Origin: Pseudomonas sp. ICMP22404
GTDB taxonomy: Bacteria; Pseudomonadota; Gammaproteobacteria; Pseudomonadales; Pseudomonadaceae
DNA length: 64,000 bases
Direction of reading: 5' to 3'
Assembly: GCF_006227205.1 (NCBI RefSeq)
Contig: NZ_VCNG01000002.1
Location: 62,001 to 126,000, forward strand
The translations under genes were made by a program, and so were the position numbers. Within the stretch, counting starts at the first letter, position 1, and every line of letters begins with the position of its first letter. Shown piece after piece: positions 8,926 to 17,937 of this stretch. Below the pieces are notes generated by a model. The model searched no databases and was not told where the DNA came from. It worked only from the letters and a program-made list of their open reading frames with translations.

Positions 8926-9855
8926 CTACGCGTTCTCAAGCTTTTTCTCATGGGCCGTCACCTGCTGGCACAACTCGATCATCTGCTCGCGCATCCAGCG
9001 GTTGGCCGGGTCCTGGTCGGTGCTTTCGTGCCAATAGAGATGGGTTTCCACCGGCGGTACATCGTTGACCGGCAGTTGGAAGGCATGCAGGTCATGGCGA
9101 CGGGCAAACCGTTCGGGAACGGTCATGACCATGTCGGTCTGCTGCAATACCTGGGAGGCCATCAAGTAATGCTGTGAGCGCAGGGCGATCTTGCGCTGGA
9201 TGCCCATCTTGCCCAGGGCCAGGTCGACATAGCCCAGCCCATTGCGGCGGCTGGAGATATGCACGTGGGTCTGGGCGAGATAGTCATCGAGGCTGATTTT
9301 TTCCTTGCCCGCCAAGGGATGGCCCTTGCGCATGGCACATACGTAACGGTCTTCCATCAGTTTGACGTGACGCACCTGCGGGTCGGTATTGAGCGGGGCG
9401 TCGACGGCGAAATCGAGCCGGCCGGCAGCCAGTTCCTTGGTGGTTTCGCGGCGCTTGGACAGAAAACTCTCGATGGCCACGGTCGGCGCCAGGCGCCGCA
9501 GGCGCTGGAACAGGGGCGGCAGGATCACGCCTTCGGTGAGGTCGGTCATGCTGATGCGGTAGGTCTTGACGGCCTGCAGCGGGTTGAAAATCCGGCTTTC
9601 CTGCACCGACACCCGCAGCAGCGACAGCGCATTGCGGACCGGGCCGATGATGTTCTGGGCCATGGGCGTGGGCACCATGCCCTGGGCGGTGCGCACGAAC
9701 AGCGGGTCGTTGAAGGTTTCCCGCAAGCGCGCCAGGGCGTTGGACACGGCCGGCTGAGTGATACCGACGATCTGCCCGGCGCGGGTCAGGTTGGCTTCGG
9801 TGTAGATCGCATCGAAGACGATGAAGAGATTGAGGTCGACCTTGCTCAGATTCAT
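8926..9855 (-). CDS. LysR-family transcriptional regulator (NodD/NahR-like)
   Basis: 309 residues. The N-terminal helix-turn-helix covers residues 6-65 (VDLNLFIVFDAIYTEANLTR, then AGQIVGITQPAVSNALARLR), and the effector-binding PBP2-like domain runs from about 90 to 300. The start MNLSKVDLNLF is typical for the NodD/NahR/LeuO branch. It is divergent from an acyl-CoA dehydrogenase gene with a 189-base shared region holding a 7+5+7 inverted repeat, so it probably controls that gene. The inducer is unknown. Confidence 0.88.
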   Translation of the reverse strand: MNLSKVDLNLFIVFDAIYTEANLTRAGQIVGITQPAVSNALARLRETFNDPLFVRTAQGMVPTPMAQNIIGPVRNALSLLRVSVQESRIFNPLQAVKTYRISMTDLTEGVILPPLFQRLRRLAPTVAIESFLSKRRETTKELAAGRLDFAVDAPLNTDPQVRHVKLMEDRYVCAMRKGHPLAGKEKISLDDYLAQTHVHISSRRNGLGYVDLALGKMGIQRKIALRSQHYLMASQVLQQTDMVMTVPERFARRHDLHAFQLPVNDVPPVETHLYWHESTDQDPANRWMREQMIELCQQVTAHEKKLENA

Positions 9856-10000
9856 GGCGCTGCACTCTTGTTTTTAGACGGTTTCTCGGGCGTGTCGTGA
9901 GGTGTCGGATGGCGATGGAATCAGTGAACCATATATCGGTGATGAATGTTAATACACGCCGAGAATAGGTTAGGTAAATTTTCGTAGCTGAACTAGCATC

Positions 10001-10019
10001 GATTTCATGATCTGAAATC
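10001..10019. promoter_or_regulatory. Inverted repeat in LysR/acyl-CoA dehydrogenase intergenic region
   Basis: GATTTCA-TGATC-TGAAATC, perfect seven-base arms, ending 25 bases before the acyl-CoA dehydrogenase start. It could be an operator for the divergent LysR protein or a hairpin in the leader. It lies close to the start for a classical activator site. Confidence 0.45.
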
Positions 10020-10044
10020 AACCTCTGCCCAGAAGGTGCTGCCC

Positions 10045-11274
10045 ATGGATTTTGCCTATTCCCCCAAGGTTCAGGAATTGCGTGAACGCGTCACGGCGTT
10101 CATGGATGCCTACGTCTACCCGGCCGAAGCGGTGTTCGAACGGCAAGTGGCCGAAGGTGATCGCTGGCAGCCCACTGCCATCATGGAAGAGCTCAAGGCC
10201 AAGGCCAAAGCCGAAGGCCTGTGGAATCTTTTCCTGCCCGAGTCCGAACTGGGGGCTGGCCTGACCAACCTTGAGTACGCACCGCTGGCAGAGATCATGG
10301 GCCGTTCGTTGTTGGGGCCGGAGCCGTTCAACTGCTCGGCGCCGGACACCGGCAACATGGAAGTACTGGTGCGTTACGCCAATGAAGAACAGAAGCAACG
10401 CTGGTTGGAACCGCTGCTGCGAGGCGAGATCCGCTCGGCCTTCGCCATGACCGAACCGGACGTGGCGTCTTCGGATGCCACCAACATGGCCGCCCGCGCC
10501 GAGCGCGAGGGTGACCAATGGGTGATCAACGGTAAGAAGTGGTGGACCTCGGGGGCCTGTGACCCGCGTTGCAAGATCCTGATCTTCATGGGGCTGAGCA
10601 ATCCCGATGCGCCACGCCATGCCCAGCATTCGATGATCCTGGTGCCGGTGGACACTCCCGGGGTCAAGATCGTGCGGCCGCTGCCGGTATTCGGTTACGA
10701 CGATGCGCCCCACGGTCACGCCGAAGTGTTGTTCGATAACGTGCGGGTGCCGTACGAAAACGTCTTGCTGGGTGAAGGACGCGGCTTTGAAATTGCTCAG
10801 GGTCGCCTCGGCCCGGGCCGTATCCATCACTGCATGCGCTCCATCGGCATGGCCGAGCGGGCGCTGGAGTTGATGTGCAAGCGCGCCGTCAGTCGCACCG
10901 CGTTCGGTAAACCGCTGGCGCGCCTGGGGGGCAACGTCGACAAGATCGCCGACTCGCGGATGGAAATCGACATGGCTCGTCTGCTGACCTTGAAAGCGGC
11001 CTACATGATGGACACTGTCGGCAACAAGGTCGCGAAAAGCGAAATCGCCCAGATCAAGGTGGTTGCGCCGAATGTGGCCCTGAAGGTCATCGACCGGGCG
11101 ATCCAGATCCACGGCGGTGCCGGGGTGTCCAACGATTTCCCGCTGGCCTACATGTATGCCATGCAGCGCACCCTGCGCCTGGCCGACGGCCCGGACGAAG
11201 TGCACCGCGCCGCCATCGGCAAGTTTGAAATCGGCAAGTACGTGCCCAAGGAGATGTTGCGTAGCGAGCGCTGA
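10045..11274 (+). CDS. Acyl-CoA dehydrogenase (ACAD10/11-like)
   Basis: 409 residues from ATG 10045, with AGAAGG eight bases upstream; an in-frame GTG at 10036 is a weaker choice. Acyl-CoA dehydrogenase N-terminal, middle and C-terminal domains are all present: [15 protein letters not shown] near 136, the FAD-binding SRTAFGKPL near 290, and the C-terminal signature [20 protein letters not shown] near 355. The stretch [18 protein letters not shown] is typical of the ACAD10/11 branch, which acts on longer or substituted acyl-CoAs. It stands alone and is divergent from a LysR gene. Substrate is not determined by sequence. Confidence 0.9.
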   Translation: MDFAYSPKVQELRERVTAFMDAYVYPAEAVFERQVAEGDRWQPTAIMEELKAKAKAEGLWNLFLPESELGAGLTNLEYAPLAEIMGRSLLGPEPFNCSAPDTGNMEVLVRYANEEQKQRWLEPLLRGEIRSAFAMTEPDVASSDATNMAARAEREGDQWVINGKKWWTSGACDPRCKILIFMGLSNPDAPRHAQHSMILVPVDTPGVKIVRPLPVFGYDDAPHGHAEVLFDNVRVPYENVLLGEGRGFEIAQGRLGPGRIHHCMRSIGMAERALELMCKRAVSRTAFGKPLARLGGNVDKIADSRMEIDMARLLTLKAAYMMDTVGNKVAKSEIAQIKVVAPNVALKVIDRAIQIHGGAGVSNDFPLAYMYAMQRTLRLADGPDEVHRAAIGKFEIGKYVPKEMLRSER

Positions 11275-11299
11275 GGGCTTGGCATTCACCACAAGCCCC

Positions 11300-11391
11300 T
11301 GTGGGAGCCGAGCTTGCTCGCGATGACGGTATCACAGCCACTCTTTCAGTCGGCTGACCCTCCGCCATCGCGAGCAAGCTCGGCTCCCACA
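11300..11391. repeat. Paired REP (REPIN-like), AGCTTGCTCGCG variant
   Basis: Inverted arms GTGGGAGCCGAGCTTGCTCG and complement, in the gap between two convergent genes, where it may also act as a transcription or mRNA boundary. Confidence 0.88.
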
Positions 11392-11421
11392 GAGGATCTG
11401 TGGTGAACACACATTTCGCAG

Positions 11422-12291
11422 TTATTCCTTGACGCTCATGTACTCCTCGGCCCAACGGATGTATTCCTCGGGCTGGGTGTAGGTGTGGGTCAGCTCGGTG
11501 GCGCTGAGGTCAGAGGCCTGGGTGAAGATCTGCCGTTGTTCGCGCAGGCTGTCGTAGGTGGCCTTGATCGCGGCGAAGTAGGCGCCGTGACCGTCGATAG
11601 TCACCCGCACGCCCAGTTCGGCCAGGCGTTTGTCGTCGCGCAGCAGCGGATTGCCATAGGTGACGAGCATCAACGGCACCGTCAGATTTTCACTGATCTT
11701 CTCCAGGTGCTCGAAGTCCTGCACGCCCACCATGCAAATCCCGTCCGCGCCGGCACGTTCGTATTGCTGGGTACGGCTGATGATTTCCTGGACTGGCAGG
11801 ATCCCGGCGTTGGTGCGAGCGATGATCGCCATTTCCGGATCGACCCGCGCTTCCAGCGCCGCGCGTATCTTGCCGACGCCTTCGGCCACGCCGATCAGGT
11901 CGGTGGATTTGCGGCCGAACTGGGCCGGCAGCAGGGTGTCTTCGATGGTGAGAGCCGCCACGCCGGCGCGTTCGAGTTCGATGATGGTGCGCATCACGTT
12001 CAGGGCGTTGCCATAGCCGTGGTCGGCATCGGCGATCACCGGCAGCTGGGCCACACGGCCGATGCGGGTGGCCTGTTCGGCAAACTCGCTGAGGGTGATC
12101 AACGCAAAGTCCGGTGCCCCCAATACTTGCAACGACGCAACCGAGCCTCCGAGGATCCCCACTTCAAAACCCAGGTCGGCGGCAATGCGCGCCGACATCG
12201 GGTCAAACACCGATGCGGTGTGATAGCAGGTCTGGGAAGCCAGGAGTTGGCGGAAGTTACGACGTAAATCTTGATGGGAAAGCCTGGACAT
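11422..12291 (-). CDS. Oxaloacetate decarboxylase (PEP mutase/isocitrate lyase superfamily)
   Basis: 289 residues from [13 protein letters not shown]; the start at 12291 has GGTGG upstream. It closely resembles, by memory, the P. aeruginosa PA4872 enzyme that decarboxylates oxaloacetate to pyruvate. Superfamily marks include the metal-binding [14 protein letters not shown] near 85 and [13 protein letters not shown] near 115. The short loop lacks the KKCGH motif of isocitrate and methylisocitrate lyases, arguing against those activities. It is monocistronic. A start further upstream at 12351 would lack a ribosome-binding site. Confidence 0.88.
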   Translation of the reverse strand: MSRLSHQDLRRNFRQLLASQTCYHTASVFDPMSARIAADLGFEVGILGGSVASLQVLGAPDFALITLSEFAEQATRIGRVAQLPVIADADHGYGNALNVMRTIIELERAGVAALTIEDTLLPAQFGRKSTDLIGVAEGVGKIRAALEARVDPEMAIIARTNAGILPVQEIISRTQQYERAGADGICMVGVQDFEHLEKISENLTVPLMLVTYGNPLLRDDKRLAELGVRVTIDGHGAYFAAIKATYDSLREQRQIFTQASDLSATELTHTYTQPEEYIRWAEEYMSVKE

Positions 12292-12414
12292 ATGAGTTCC
12301 ACCAATGGAATGGAAGGGCTTGAGCAAAAATGTCAACGCCGAAAGAACCAAAGGCTATCACGTGGCAAGCGTAAAGATGATGACGAATGCGCATGGGCCA
12401 TGTTTGCCGCGCAT

Positions 12415-12449
12415 CGAAAAAAGGCCGCAGGCCTGGAAGGTCTGCGGCC
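12415..12449 (-). terminator. Rho-independent terminator of the peptide operon
   Basis: Stem GGCCGCAG / CTGCGGCC (12423-12430 with 12442-12449). On the minus strand it is followed by a T tract (CCTTTTTTCG), so it ends the three-gene operon 12477-14108. Confidence 0.85.
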
Positions 12450-12476
12450 CGCAGGGATCGATCCTCCGGAGGCTGA

Positions 12477-12659
12477 TCAGTCCTGGGTCGGCACGCTCCA
12501 GATCTGCTTGATTTCATGGATGTTTCCAACGTTGAAGCGCGTTGGGAACCCCGGAATGGTGCATTGGATCTCGCTGGTGAGCTGCATGGCGGTATCGACC
12601 ACATTGGCTGCGGCGCGCAACATGGGGGTTTCATCCCAATTGTTCATTGGATTATTCAC
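12477..12659 (-). CDS. Small conserved-looking peptide, last gene of an unassigned operon
   Basis: 60 residues from a GTG at 12657-12659, chosen because AAGGAAG lies six bases before it. An internal ATG at 12647 gives 56 residues. The peptide reads NWDETPMLRAAANV near the N-terminus, has one cysteine (about 33, EIQCTIPGFP) and ends IWSVPTQD. There is no signal peptide and no double-glycine leader. It is followed within 30 bases by a clear terminator and preceded by a cupin gene with a 19-base gap. I do not recognise it. A ribosomally made peptide modified by the two upstream proteins, or a small partner protein, are both possible. Confidence 0.65.
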   Translation of the reverse strand: MNNPMNNWDETPMLRAAANVVDTAMQLTSEIQCTIPGFPTRFNVGNIHEIKQIWSVPTQD

Positions 12660-12678
12660 GGTTTCTTCCTTCTTTTGG

Positions 12679-13338
12679 TTATTGGGCAGCAAACGACTGC
12701 CGAGGGGGGAGCAATGACAGCACCTGTGTGAACAGTGCTGTCTCTTGCGCAGCGATACCGGGGTAAAGCGGCGTGTAATGCTCATCAAAACACCAGGCTT
12801 CGTCAGCGCGGATCGAGTGTTCTGGATGAATAAGCAGACTCAATGATGCGGACATGGATTGGGGAGCGATCTGTTTATGGATTTCCTTCAAGGCCGGCAT
12901 ATATAAAACTTTGCCGGGCGAAAGTTTGACACTGCGTTGTTTTCCCAGTCGGGGAATCTTGCCTGCTTGCAATGGCAGGTCGTCCAGTATTTCGCGGATG
13001 ATTGTCGTGTAGCCATCGCCACTGTAGCCGACGACATACATTTCAAAGTCATGACTGTGGTTCAGGTCATAGATAAAGGTTTCATGTTCATCATGCAGGT
13101 TGACCGGCGACCAGAATCCGAGGCGTAGGGTGAATAGATCATTACTGTGCAGTACAAATGCATAGGCATTGTAGAGACTGTTGCGTGTACTGAACCCATC
13201 CTGCTGGATCGAAGCATAAAGATGCTCGCTTAATAAAGAACGGTTTGAAGCCAACTGACGCAGGTCGTCAATGATGCAGTCCTTGTCGCGCTGCAAATCA
13301 TAGGTATTCAAGCGCGCGATAAATGTTTCCAGGTTCAT
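12679..13338 (-). CDS. Cupin-fold protein of unknown function
   Basis: 219 residues. The middle contains both cupin motifs: HSHDFE (His94, His96, Glu99) followed by GYSGDGY, and PGKVLYMP then a His at about 154. These four residues are the usual metal ligands of RmlC-like cupins, including cysteine dioxygenase-like enzymes. The N-terminal 60 residues are helical with no match I know. Its ATG overlaps the stop of the upstream HEAT-like gene by four bases, and a 60-residue peptide gene follows. A metal-dependent oxygenase or a ligand-binding protein are the simplest readings. Substrate unknown. Confidence 0.7.
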   Translation of the reverse strand: MNLETFIARLNTYDLQRDKDCIIDDLRQLASNRSLLSEHLYASIQQDGFSTRNSLYNAYAFVLHSNDLFTLRLGFWSPVNLHDEHETFIYDLNHSHDFEMYVVGYSGDGYTTIIREILDDLPLQAGKIPRLGKQRSVKLSPGKVLYMPALKEIHKQIAPQSMSASLSLLIHPEHSIRADEAWCFDEHYTPLYPGIAAQETALFTQVLSLLPPRQSFAAQ

Positions 13339-14108
13339 GCCGCCTTCTCCAAGGGAGAAAGCAAATTGTCCAGGCGTGGGTTCTTGAGTTTTTTTAACAG
13401 CGGGACATAGTTCAATGCCTTGTGCGGGTCAGCTTGATAAAGCAACTGGAAGGCTTTCCACGCCACAGCCGGGTGGTAATGATAAAGCAGTTCTTCGGCA
13501 ACCTTCGCTCCTCCGGGGTCGCGGAGGGTTTCGAGCAATTCCAGGCTCACCAGGAACCGGGCGGCGCTTTCGTCGTGAGGCAACCAGGCTATTTTCTGCA
13601 GCGATAGGCGATCGAATACGCTGATGTCGGAACTTCTGTCCAGCAAGTTGATTCGACCTGTTAACTGGGCAGCTTTCCGTTCTGTTGGCGCGTAGTCGAA
13701 TACTGTGCGACTGCCGTCAAGGATGAGCGGGGTTTTCTGGTCAACGATAACGCTGTCTAGTCGTTGCAGTTGATGCTCATGGCGCGCATAAAGTTGCACA
13801 TCGAACGGCTGCTCCAACGCAAATAGAATGCTTTGGCCGGGCACCGAATAGAGGGGCGAAAGAGCGCTGTTGGGCGTGGGTGTCCTGATGCTGATATTGC
13901 CGATGTCAGTGCAATGCAACAGCAGGGTTCCGGTATGCGGATTGGAGATGTTCATGAGGGTCGCACGCCGGGACTGTGCCTTGGCAAACGACGGTTGACT
14001 ATTCAGGTGGCTAATCAGTTGGTTGACTTGCGCGGTCATGTCTAATGTTTTTATTTTTTTTGCTATATGCTCGGGCGAAAAGTTTTTGGTAATTAGATCT
14101 TTGATCAT
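13335..14108 (-). CDS. HEAT-like helical repeat protein of unknown function
   Basis: 257 residues from ATG 14108 (MIKDLITKNFSPEHIAKKIK). No strong ribosome-binding site is visible, and the ATG at 14039 is an alternative. The C-terminal 70 residues (FLVSLELLETLRDPGG, then HYHPAVAWKAFQLLYQADP, then VPLLKKLKNPRLDNLL) look like paired HEAT-type helices. The central part, about 70-160, is predicted beta-rich. It is the first gene of the operon and overlaps the cupin gene by four bases. The 5' end and upstream region are richer in A/T than the flanking genes, which may signal acquisition. I do not recognise a named family. Confidence 0.65.
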   Translation of the reverse strand: MIKDLITKNFSPEHIAKKIKTLDMTAQVNQLISHLNSQPSFAKAQSRRATLMNISNPHTGTLLLHCTDIGNISIRTPTPNSALSPLYSVPGQSILFALEQPFDVQLYARHEHQLQRLDSVIVDQKTPLILDGSRTVFDYAPTERKAAQLTGRINLLDRSSDISVFDRLSLQKIAWLPHDESAARFLVSLELLETLRDPGGAKVAEELLYHYHPAVAWKAFQLLYQADPHKALNYVPLLKKLKNPRLDNLLSPLEKAA

Positions 14109-14231
14109 GAGCGTTTTCGCAGCAGTGGGTCGATGCGAGAAAGTATGAGTTTTGTGTGGGGGGAGCGGCAACTAAGGAATTGTCGACAAGTATTACGAGT
14201 CAACTAATTCTCTTTGGTCTAGTTGCCAGGA

Positions 14232-14250
14232 GCAGGGTGGCGAACCCTGC
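14232..14250. terminator. Hairpin downstream of the succinyltransferase-like genes
   Basis: GCAGGGT-GGCGA-ACCCTGC, seven-base perfect stem, 50 bases after the minus-strand gene at 14300. No T tract follows on either strand, so terminator function is uncertain. Confidence 0.4.
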
Positions 14251-14299
14251 CGACCGGCCGTTATTGATCCAGGAGCTGCAGGTGACTCTTGTGTACTTG

Positions 14300-15334
14300 C
14301 TACGCCGCCACAGCCTGTCGCCCTTGCGCGAGCAGCGGCACGGCACGCACCGTATCGCCTGGCTGCACCTGCAGGCGTTTGGCGGTGAGACGGTCGATTA
14401 CCAGGCTGTGACCGTTCTGATGGGCCCTGGCGCTGGTGACGCGGCAGTTTTCCAGGCGCCGATTGTGGATCAGCCAGACGGGGGCTTGTTCGTCCGGCGA
14501 GCCGACGTCCAGGACCAGTGACTGGCTGTCGCGGATGCTGCGGATATTCGAGACCGGCGCTTCGATCACCGGGCCGCCATCGAAAATGTCGATGTAACCC
14601 TTATGGCTGAAACCTTCAGCGCCGAGAATCTTCAAGGCCGGCTCGGTATTCGGGTGGGCCTTGCCGATCACGGCCTGGGCCTGTTGGGTGAGCAGGCAGG
14701 TGTACAGCGGCTGGCGCGGCATCAACTCGGCGATGAACGATTTGTTGCCCATGCCGGATAACTGATCCGCGTAGCTGAAGTCTTTCTGGAAAAAGTGACG
14801 TCCCAGGCTGTCCCAGAACGGCGAGCAACCGTGCTCGTCGGCATGGCCGCGTAACTCGGCGATCAGTTTTTCACCGAACAACTGGGAGAACTCTGCAACG
14901 AACAACAGGCGTGCCAAGGACAGCAGCCGCCCGTTATGACCCTGGCGCTGGGCGGGATGCAGGAACAACGAGCAGATCTCCGATTGCCCGGTCATCTCGT
15001 TGTTGAGGAACAGGGTGGGGATCTGCCGCTGGATGCCCAGCTTCGGCGCCGAGCTGACCGTGACCCCGACCCGATAGTTGTACCACGGCTCACGCAGACC
15101 GACCGCGCCGGTCAGGGCGCTGATCCCGACCACTTGCCGGTCATCGTCCTCGAGTACGAACAGGTAGTCGGCGTCGGCCCGCTCGACTTGTCCGGCAAAG
15201 GTGCGCTGGGCCCAGCGTATGCGATGGGCCAGGCGTTCTTCATTGGCCGGCAGGCTGGTGAATCCCGGGCCTGCGCAGCGGGCGAGGTCCAGCAATGAAG
15301 GCAGGTCGGTGATGGCGACCGGACGGACAATCAT
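14300..15334 (-). CDS. Arginine N-succinyltransferase-like protein, subunit B (AruG/AstA family)
   Basis: 344 residues from the second of two adjacent ATGs, which is best spaced from AAGGAG. The AstA family transfers succinyl from succinyl-CoA to the alpha-amine of arginine or ornithine. The N-terminus MIVRPVAITDLPSLLDLA, the stretch SPFWDSLGRHFF, and the GYIDIFDGGPVIEAPV segment are family hallmarks. It follows a paralogous subunit gene, as aruG follows aruF. However, the other genes of the succinyltransferase pathway (aruC, aruD, aruB, aruE) are absent here and the neighbours are a gamma-glutamyl-ligase-type cluster. This may therefore be a second, specialised pair acting on another amine. 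Confidence 0.85.
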   Translation of the reverse strand: MIVRPVAITDLPSLLDLARCAGPGFTSLPANEERLAHRIRWAQRTFAGQVERADADYLFVLEDDDRQVVGISALTGAVGLREPWYNYRVGVTVSSAPKLGIQRQIPTLFLNNEMTGQSEICSLFLHPAQRQGHNGRLLSLARLLFVAEFSQLFGEKLIAELRGHADEHGCSPFWDSLGRHFFQKDFSYADQLSGMGNKSFIAELMPRQPLYTCLLTQQAQAVIGKAHPNTEPALKILGAEGFSHKGYIDIFDGGPVIEAPVSNIRSIRDSQSLVLDVGSPDEQAPVWLIHNRRLENCRVTSARAHQNGHSLVIDRLTAKRLQVQPGDTVRAVPLLAQGRQAVAA

Positions 15335-15383
15335 CATGCAGCTCCTTCACTGTGTCGGCCTGGGACACGACGTTGCGTGATGT

Positions 15384-16400
15384 TCATAAGGCAACCACCC
15401 GGATTTGTTGCCCGTCGGTGATGTCCAGCGCGGCGAGCATCCCGGGTGTCAGGGCTATGCTGTCCTCGGTGCCGACATCCAGTTCAGCCACGATCGCCCG
15501 GTAGTTTCCAAGGTTGTCGTTGCTCACCAGGTAGCGACCCCGGGCATCAATCTGCGGGCTCTGCCGGGCCGAAGCCATACGACTCTCGGCGATGGAGCGG
15601 ATATTCGCGATGCGGGCGTGCAGCGTCGGTCCACCGTCGAAGAGGTCCACGTAGCTGTTGGTTTCAAAACCCTCGCGCGCCAGGATGTCGAAGGCTTCCT
15701 GGCCGTCAGGGTGCACCTGGCCGATACAGGCTTGGGCCGCAGGCGGCAGCATGGGGACATAAATGGGGTACTGGGGCATCAGCTCGGCAAGGAAATTGCG
15801 GCTCTGCAGGCCGCACAAGCGTTCAGCTTCGGCGTAAGGCAAGTCGAAAAAATGCTGGCCGATGGCGTCCCAGAACGGCGATTGGCCGTCTTCGCTGCTG
15901 AAACCGACGAGTTGCGTGATGACCGAATCAGCGAAGCGTGGCGGGTGAGCGGCGATGAACAGCAGCCGGGCTCGGGACAGCAGCTCGGACTCCGGCGTGC
16001 GCACCCGTTCGGCGTCGATGTGGAAGCCGCGCAGCAGCGTCTGGCCATTGAGGTCCTGGCACAGCGACAGGGCCGGCACGCCGTGGCGGATGTTCAGCTC
16101 CCGGGAGGCGCTGGAAAATGGTCGGTTGCGCAGGCTGTAGAACGGTTCGTTGCACCCGGTGCTGGCGAGAATTTCCGAACAACCCACCAGGCGCCCGGAC
16201 GCCAGGTCTTGCAGCACGAAAAAGTAATTTTCCCCGCCCGGGCTCTGCACGTCGGTGTCGAAGGACGCACACGAATCGAGAATTTTTTCCCGCAGGCACT
16301 CGGTATCGTCTGGAAGCGAGGTGACCCCCACCAGGCTGTCACGGGCCAGCTGCTGCAGTTGTTGCAGATCGCTTAACTGAACTGGACGTAAGGCCAGCAT
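15384..16400 (-). CDS. Arginine N-succinyltransferase-like protein, subunit A (AruF/AstA family)
   Basis: 338 residues, start at ATG 16400 with AGGAG eight bases upstream. It is homologous along its whole length to the following gene: MLALRPVQLSDLQQLQQLA at the N-terminus, SPFWDAIGQHFF near 190 and SYVDLFDGGPTLHA near 265. By memory the opening is closer to AruF than to AruG, so the pair probably forms a hetero-oligomer. The substrate in this context is not known. A short TGTA...ACTACTACA element at 16471-16489 stands about 70 bases upstream and resembles the one before the cluster regulator gene. Confidence 0.85.
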   Translation of the reverse strand: MLALRPVQLSDLQQLQQLARDSLVGVTSLPDDTECLREKILDSCASFDTDVQSPGGENYFFVLQDLASGRLVGCSEILASTGCNEPFYSLRNRPFSSASRELNIRHGVPALSLCQDLNGQTLLRGFHIDAERVRTPESELLSRARLLFIAAHPPRFADSVITQLVGFSSEDGQSPFWDAIGQHFFDLPYAEAERLCGLQSRNFLAELMPQYPIYVPMLPPAAQACIGQVHPDGQEAFDILAREGFETNSYVDLFDGGPTLHARIANIRSIAESRMASARQSPQIDARGRYLVSNDNLGNYRAIVAELDVGTEDSIALTPGMLAALDITDGQQIRVVAL

Positions 16401-16470
16401 GGATTGCACTCCTGTTCCAGGGGCCCGGTGACTGCACCGGGCTTGACGATCACTGTCGATGTCCACGCGT

Positions 16471-16489
16471 TGTAACGCTTACTACTACA
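16471..16489. promoter_or_regulatory. Candidate RpiR operator before the succinyltransferase pair
   Basis: TGTAACGCTTACTACTACA shares TGTA-CG and ACTACTACA with the element at 21582-21597 upstream of the rpiR-type gene. RpiR-family sites are typically TGTA/TACA dyads. The half-site spacing differs by three bases between the two copies. Confidence 0.45.
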
Positions 16490-16526
16490 GCCGTGGCTGG
16501 CCGATCCCTGCGACCAGCCCCGAATC

Positions 16527-17876
16527 TTAATGACCTGCCGGGTCGGGCAGGGCGGTGTGGCTGCCGAACTTGTTGAGCACGCACAGGTAGACCAGGCCCG
16601 CCGCAATCCAGACCAGGCCCAGCTTCTGTGCATCCACGCCCATGTTGTACATGATGGCCGCGACGATGCCGAAACCCACCAGCGGGCAGATCAGGTGACG
16701 GATCAGTTGGCCCGACCGTTGGCGGCGCCAGTAGTGGTTGATCACGGTGATGTGCAACAGCATGAAGCCGCTCAAGGCGCCGAAGTTGACCAGGGAGGTC
16801 AGGGTGTCAACGGCGTCGATGAACAGGTAGCAGATCAGCAATGACAGCACGGCCACCAGATAGATGCTCATGTAGGGCGTGTTGTGCTTCGGATGGACCT
16901 TGGCCAGTACCTTGGGCAGCTTGCCGTCCCGAGCCATGCCGAACAGCAGGCGCGACACCGCGGCCTGGGAGGTGATCGCCACCGCCACGCCCCACGCCAG
17001 CGCCGTGGCGACGGCGGTCAGGGTGGCCAGCCAACTGCCGGCCGCCAGTTCGGCGATTTCATAGAAGGCGGTGTCGGCGGACTTGAAGCCCATGCCCGCC
17101 GCCAGGTCCGTGGCGATCCAGGTCTGGACCACGAAAATCGCGCCCATCACCAGCAAGGTCACCAGTGCTGCCTTGCCGATGCTGCGTCCCGGGTCACCTT
17201 TGATTTCTTCGGCCAGGGTGGAGATGGCGTCGAACCCGAGGAACGACAATACGGCGATCGACACGGCTTGCATCAGCAGGGCGAAGTTGAAGTGCTCCGG
17301 GCTGTACAGCGGCGCCAGGGTCATCTGGCCGTTACCGGCCCCACCGTGCAGGGCATTCCAGGCGTAGAACAGGAAAATCCCCAGCACCACCAATTGGGCC
17401 AGCAGGAAAATGATGTTCATCCGCGCTGTGAAGGTGATGCCCCGCAGGTTGACGAAGGTCGCACTCACCAGGAACGCGAGGATGAAACCGACCTTGGGAA
17501 TGTCCGGATACAGGTGATTCAGCGCCATGGCGGCGTAGACATAGAGCAGCGGCGGGATCAGCAGGTAATCCAGCAGCATCAACCAACCGGCAATGAAGCC
17601 GACGTGTGGGTTGAGGCCTCTCTGGGCGTAGGAATAGACGGAACCGGCCACCGGGAAGGCCCGGGCCATGCTGCCGTAGCTCAGTGCGGTGAACAGCATC
17701 GCCACCATGCCGATGATGTACGCCAGCGGGACCATCCCCGGCGCCTCGGCGTTCACGTAGCCATACACACCAAACGGTGCGATGGGGATCATGAAGATCA
17801 TCCCGTAGACCACCAGGTCCGTGAGCGACAGGCTGCGCTTCAATTCCTGTTTGTAGCCAAATGCCTCGATACTCAC
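16527..17876 (-). CDS. APC-family amino acid/polyamine permease (PuuP-like)
   Basis: 449 residues with about 12 hydrophobic segments, in the amino acid-polyamine-organocation family. The N-terminus (SLTDLVVYGMIFMIPIAPFG) carries the unwound first helix typical of APC carriers, and PVAGSVYSYAQRGLNPHVGF follows near 75. It starts with GTG at 17876, eight bases after AAGGAG. Position inside the RpiR cluster suggests it imports the amine or amino acid that the cluster degrades. It most resembles putrescine importer PuuP and similar carriers. The substrate is an inference. Confidence 0.88.
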   Translation of the reverse strand: MSIEAFGYKQELKRSLSLTDLVVYGMIFMIPIAPFGVYGYVNAEAPGMVPLAYIIGMVAMLFTALSYGSMARAFPVAGSVYSYAQRGLNPHVGFIAGWLMLLDYLLIPPLLYVYAAMALNHLYPDIPKVGFILAFLVSATFVNLRGITFTARMNIIFLLAQLVVLGIFLFYAWNALHGGAGNGQMTLAPLYSPEHFNFALLMQAVSIAVLSFLGFDAISTLAEEIKGDPGRSIGKAALVTLLVMGAIFVVQTWIATDLAAGMGFKSADTAFYEIAELAAGSWLATLTAVATALAWGVAVAITSQAAVSRLLFGMARDGKLPKVLAKVHPKHNTPYMSIYLVAVLSLLICYLFIDAVDTLTSLVNFGALSGFMLLHITVINHYWRRQRSGQLIRHLICPLVGFGIVAAIMYNMGVDAQKLGLVWIAAGLVYLCVLNKFGSHTALPDPAGH

Positions 17877-17937
17877 AAGCCGTTCTCCTTTTCAGCCAAT
17901 CATTGATTTTGTTTTTTCTATCGTTTGTTGCTGCCCG

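Noticed and set aside
14109..14171. An upstream TTG start for the HEAT-like gene adding 21 residues
   Set aside because: TTG starts are rare, no ribosome-binding site precedes it, and the added residues are low complexity.
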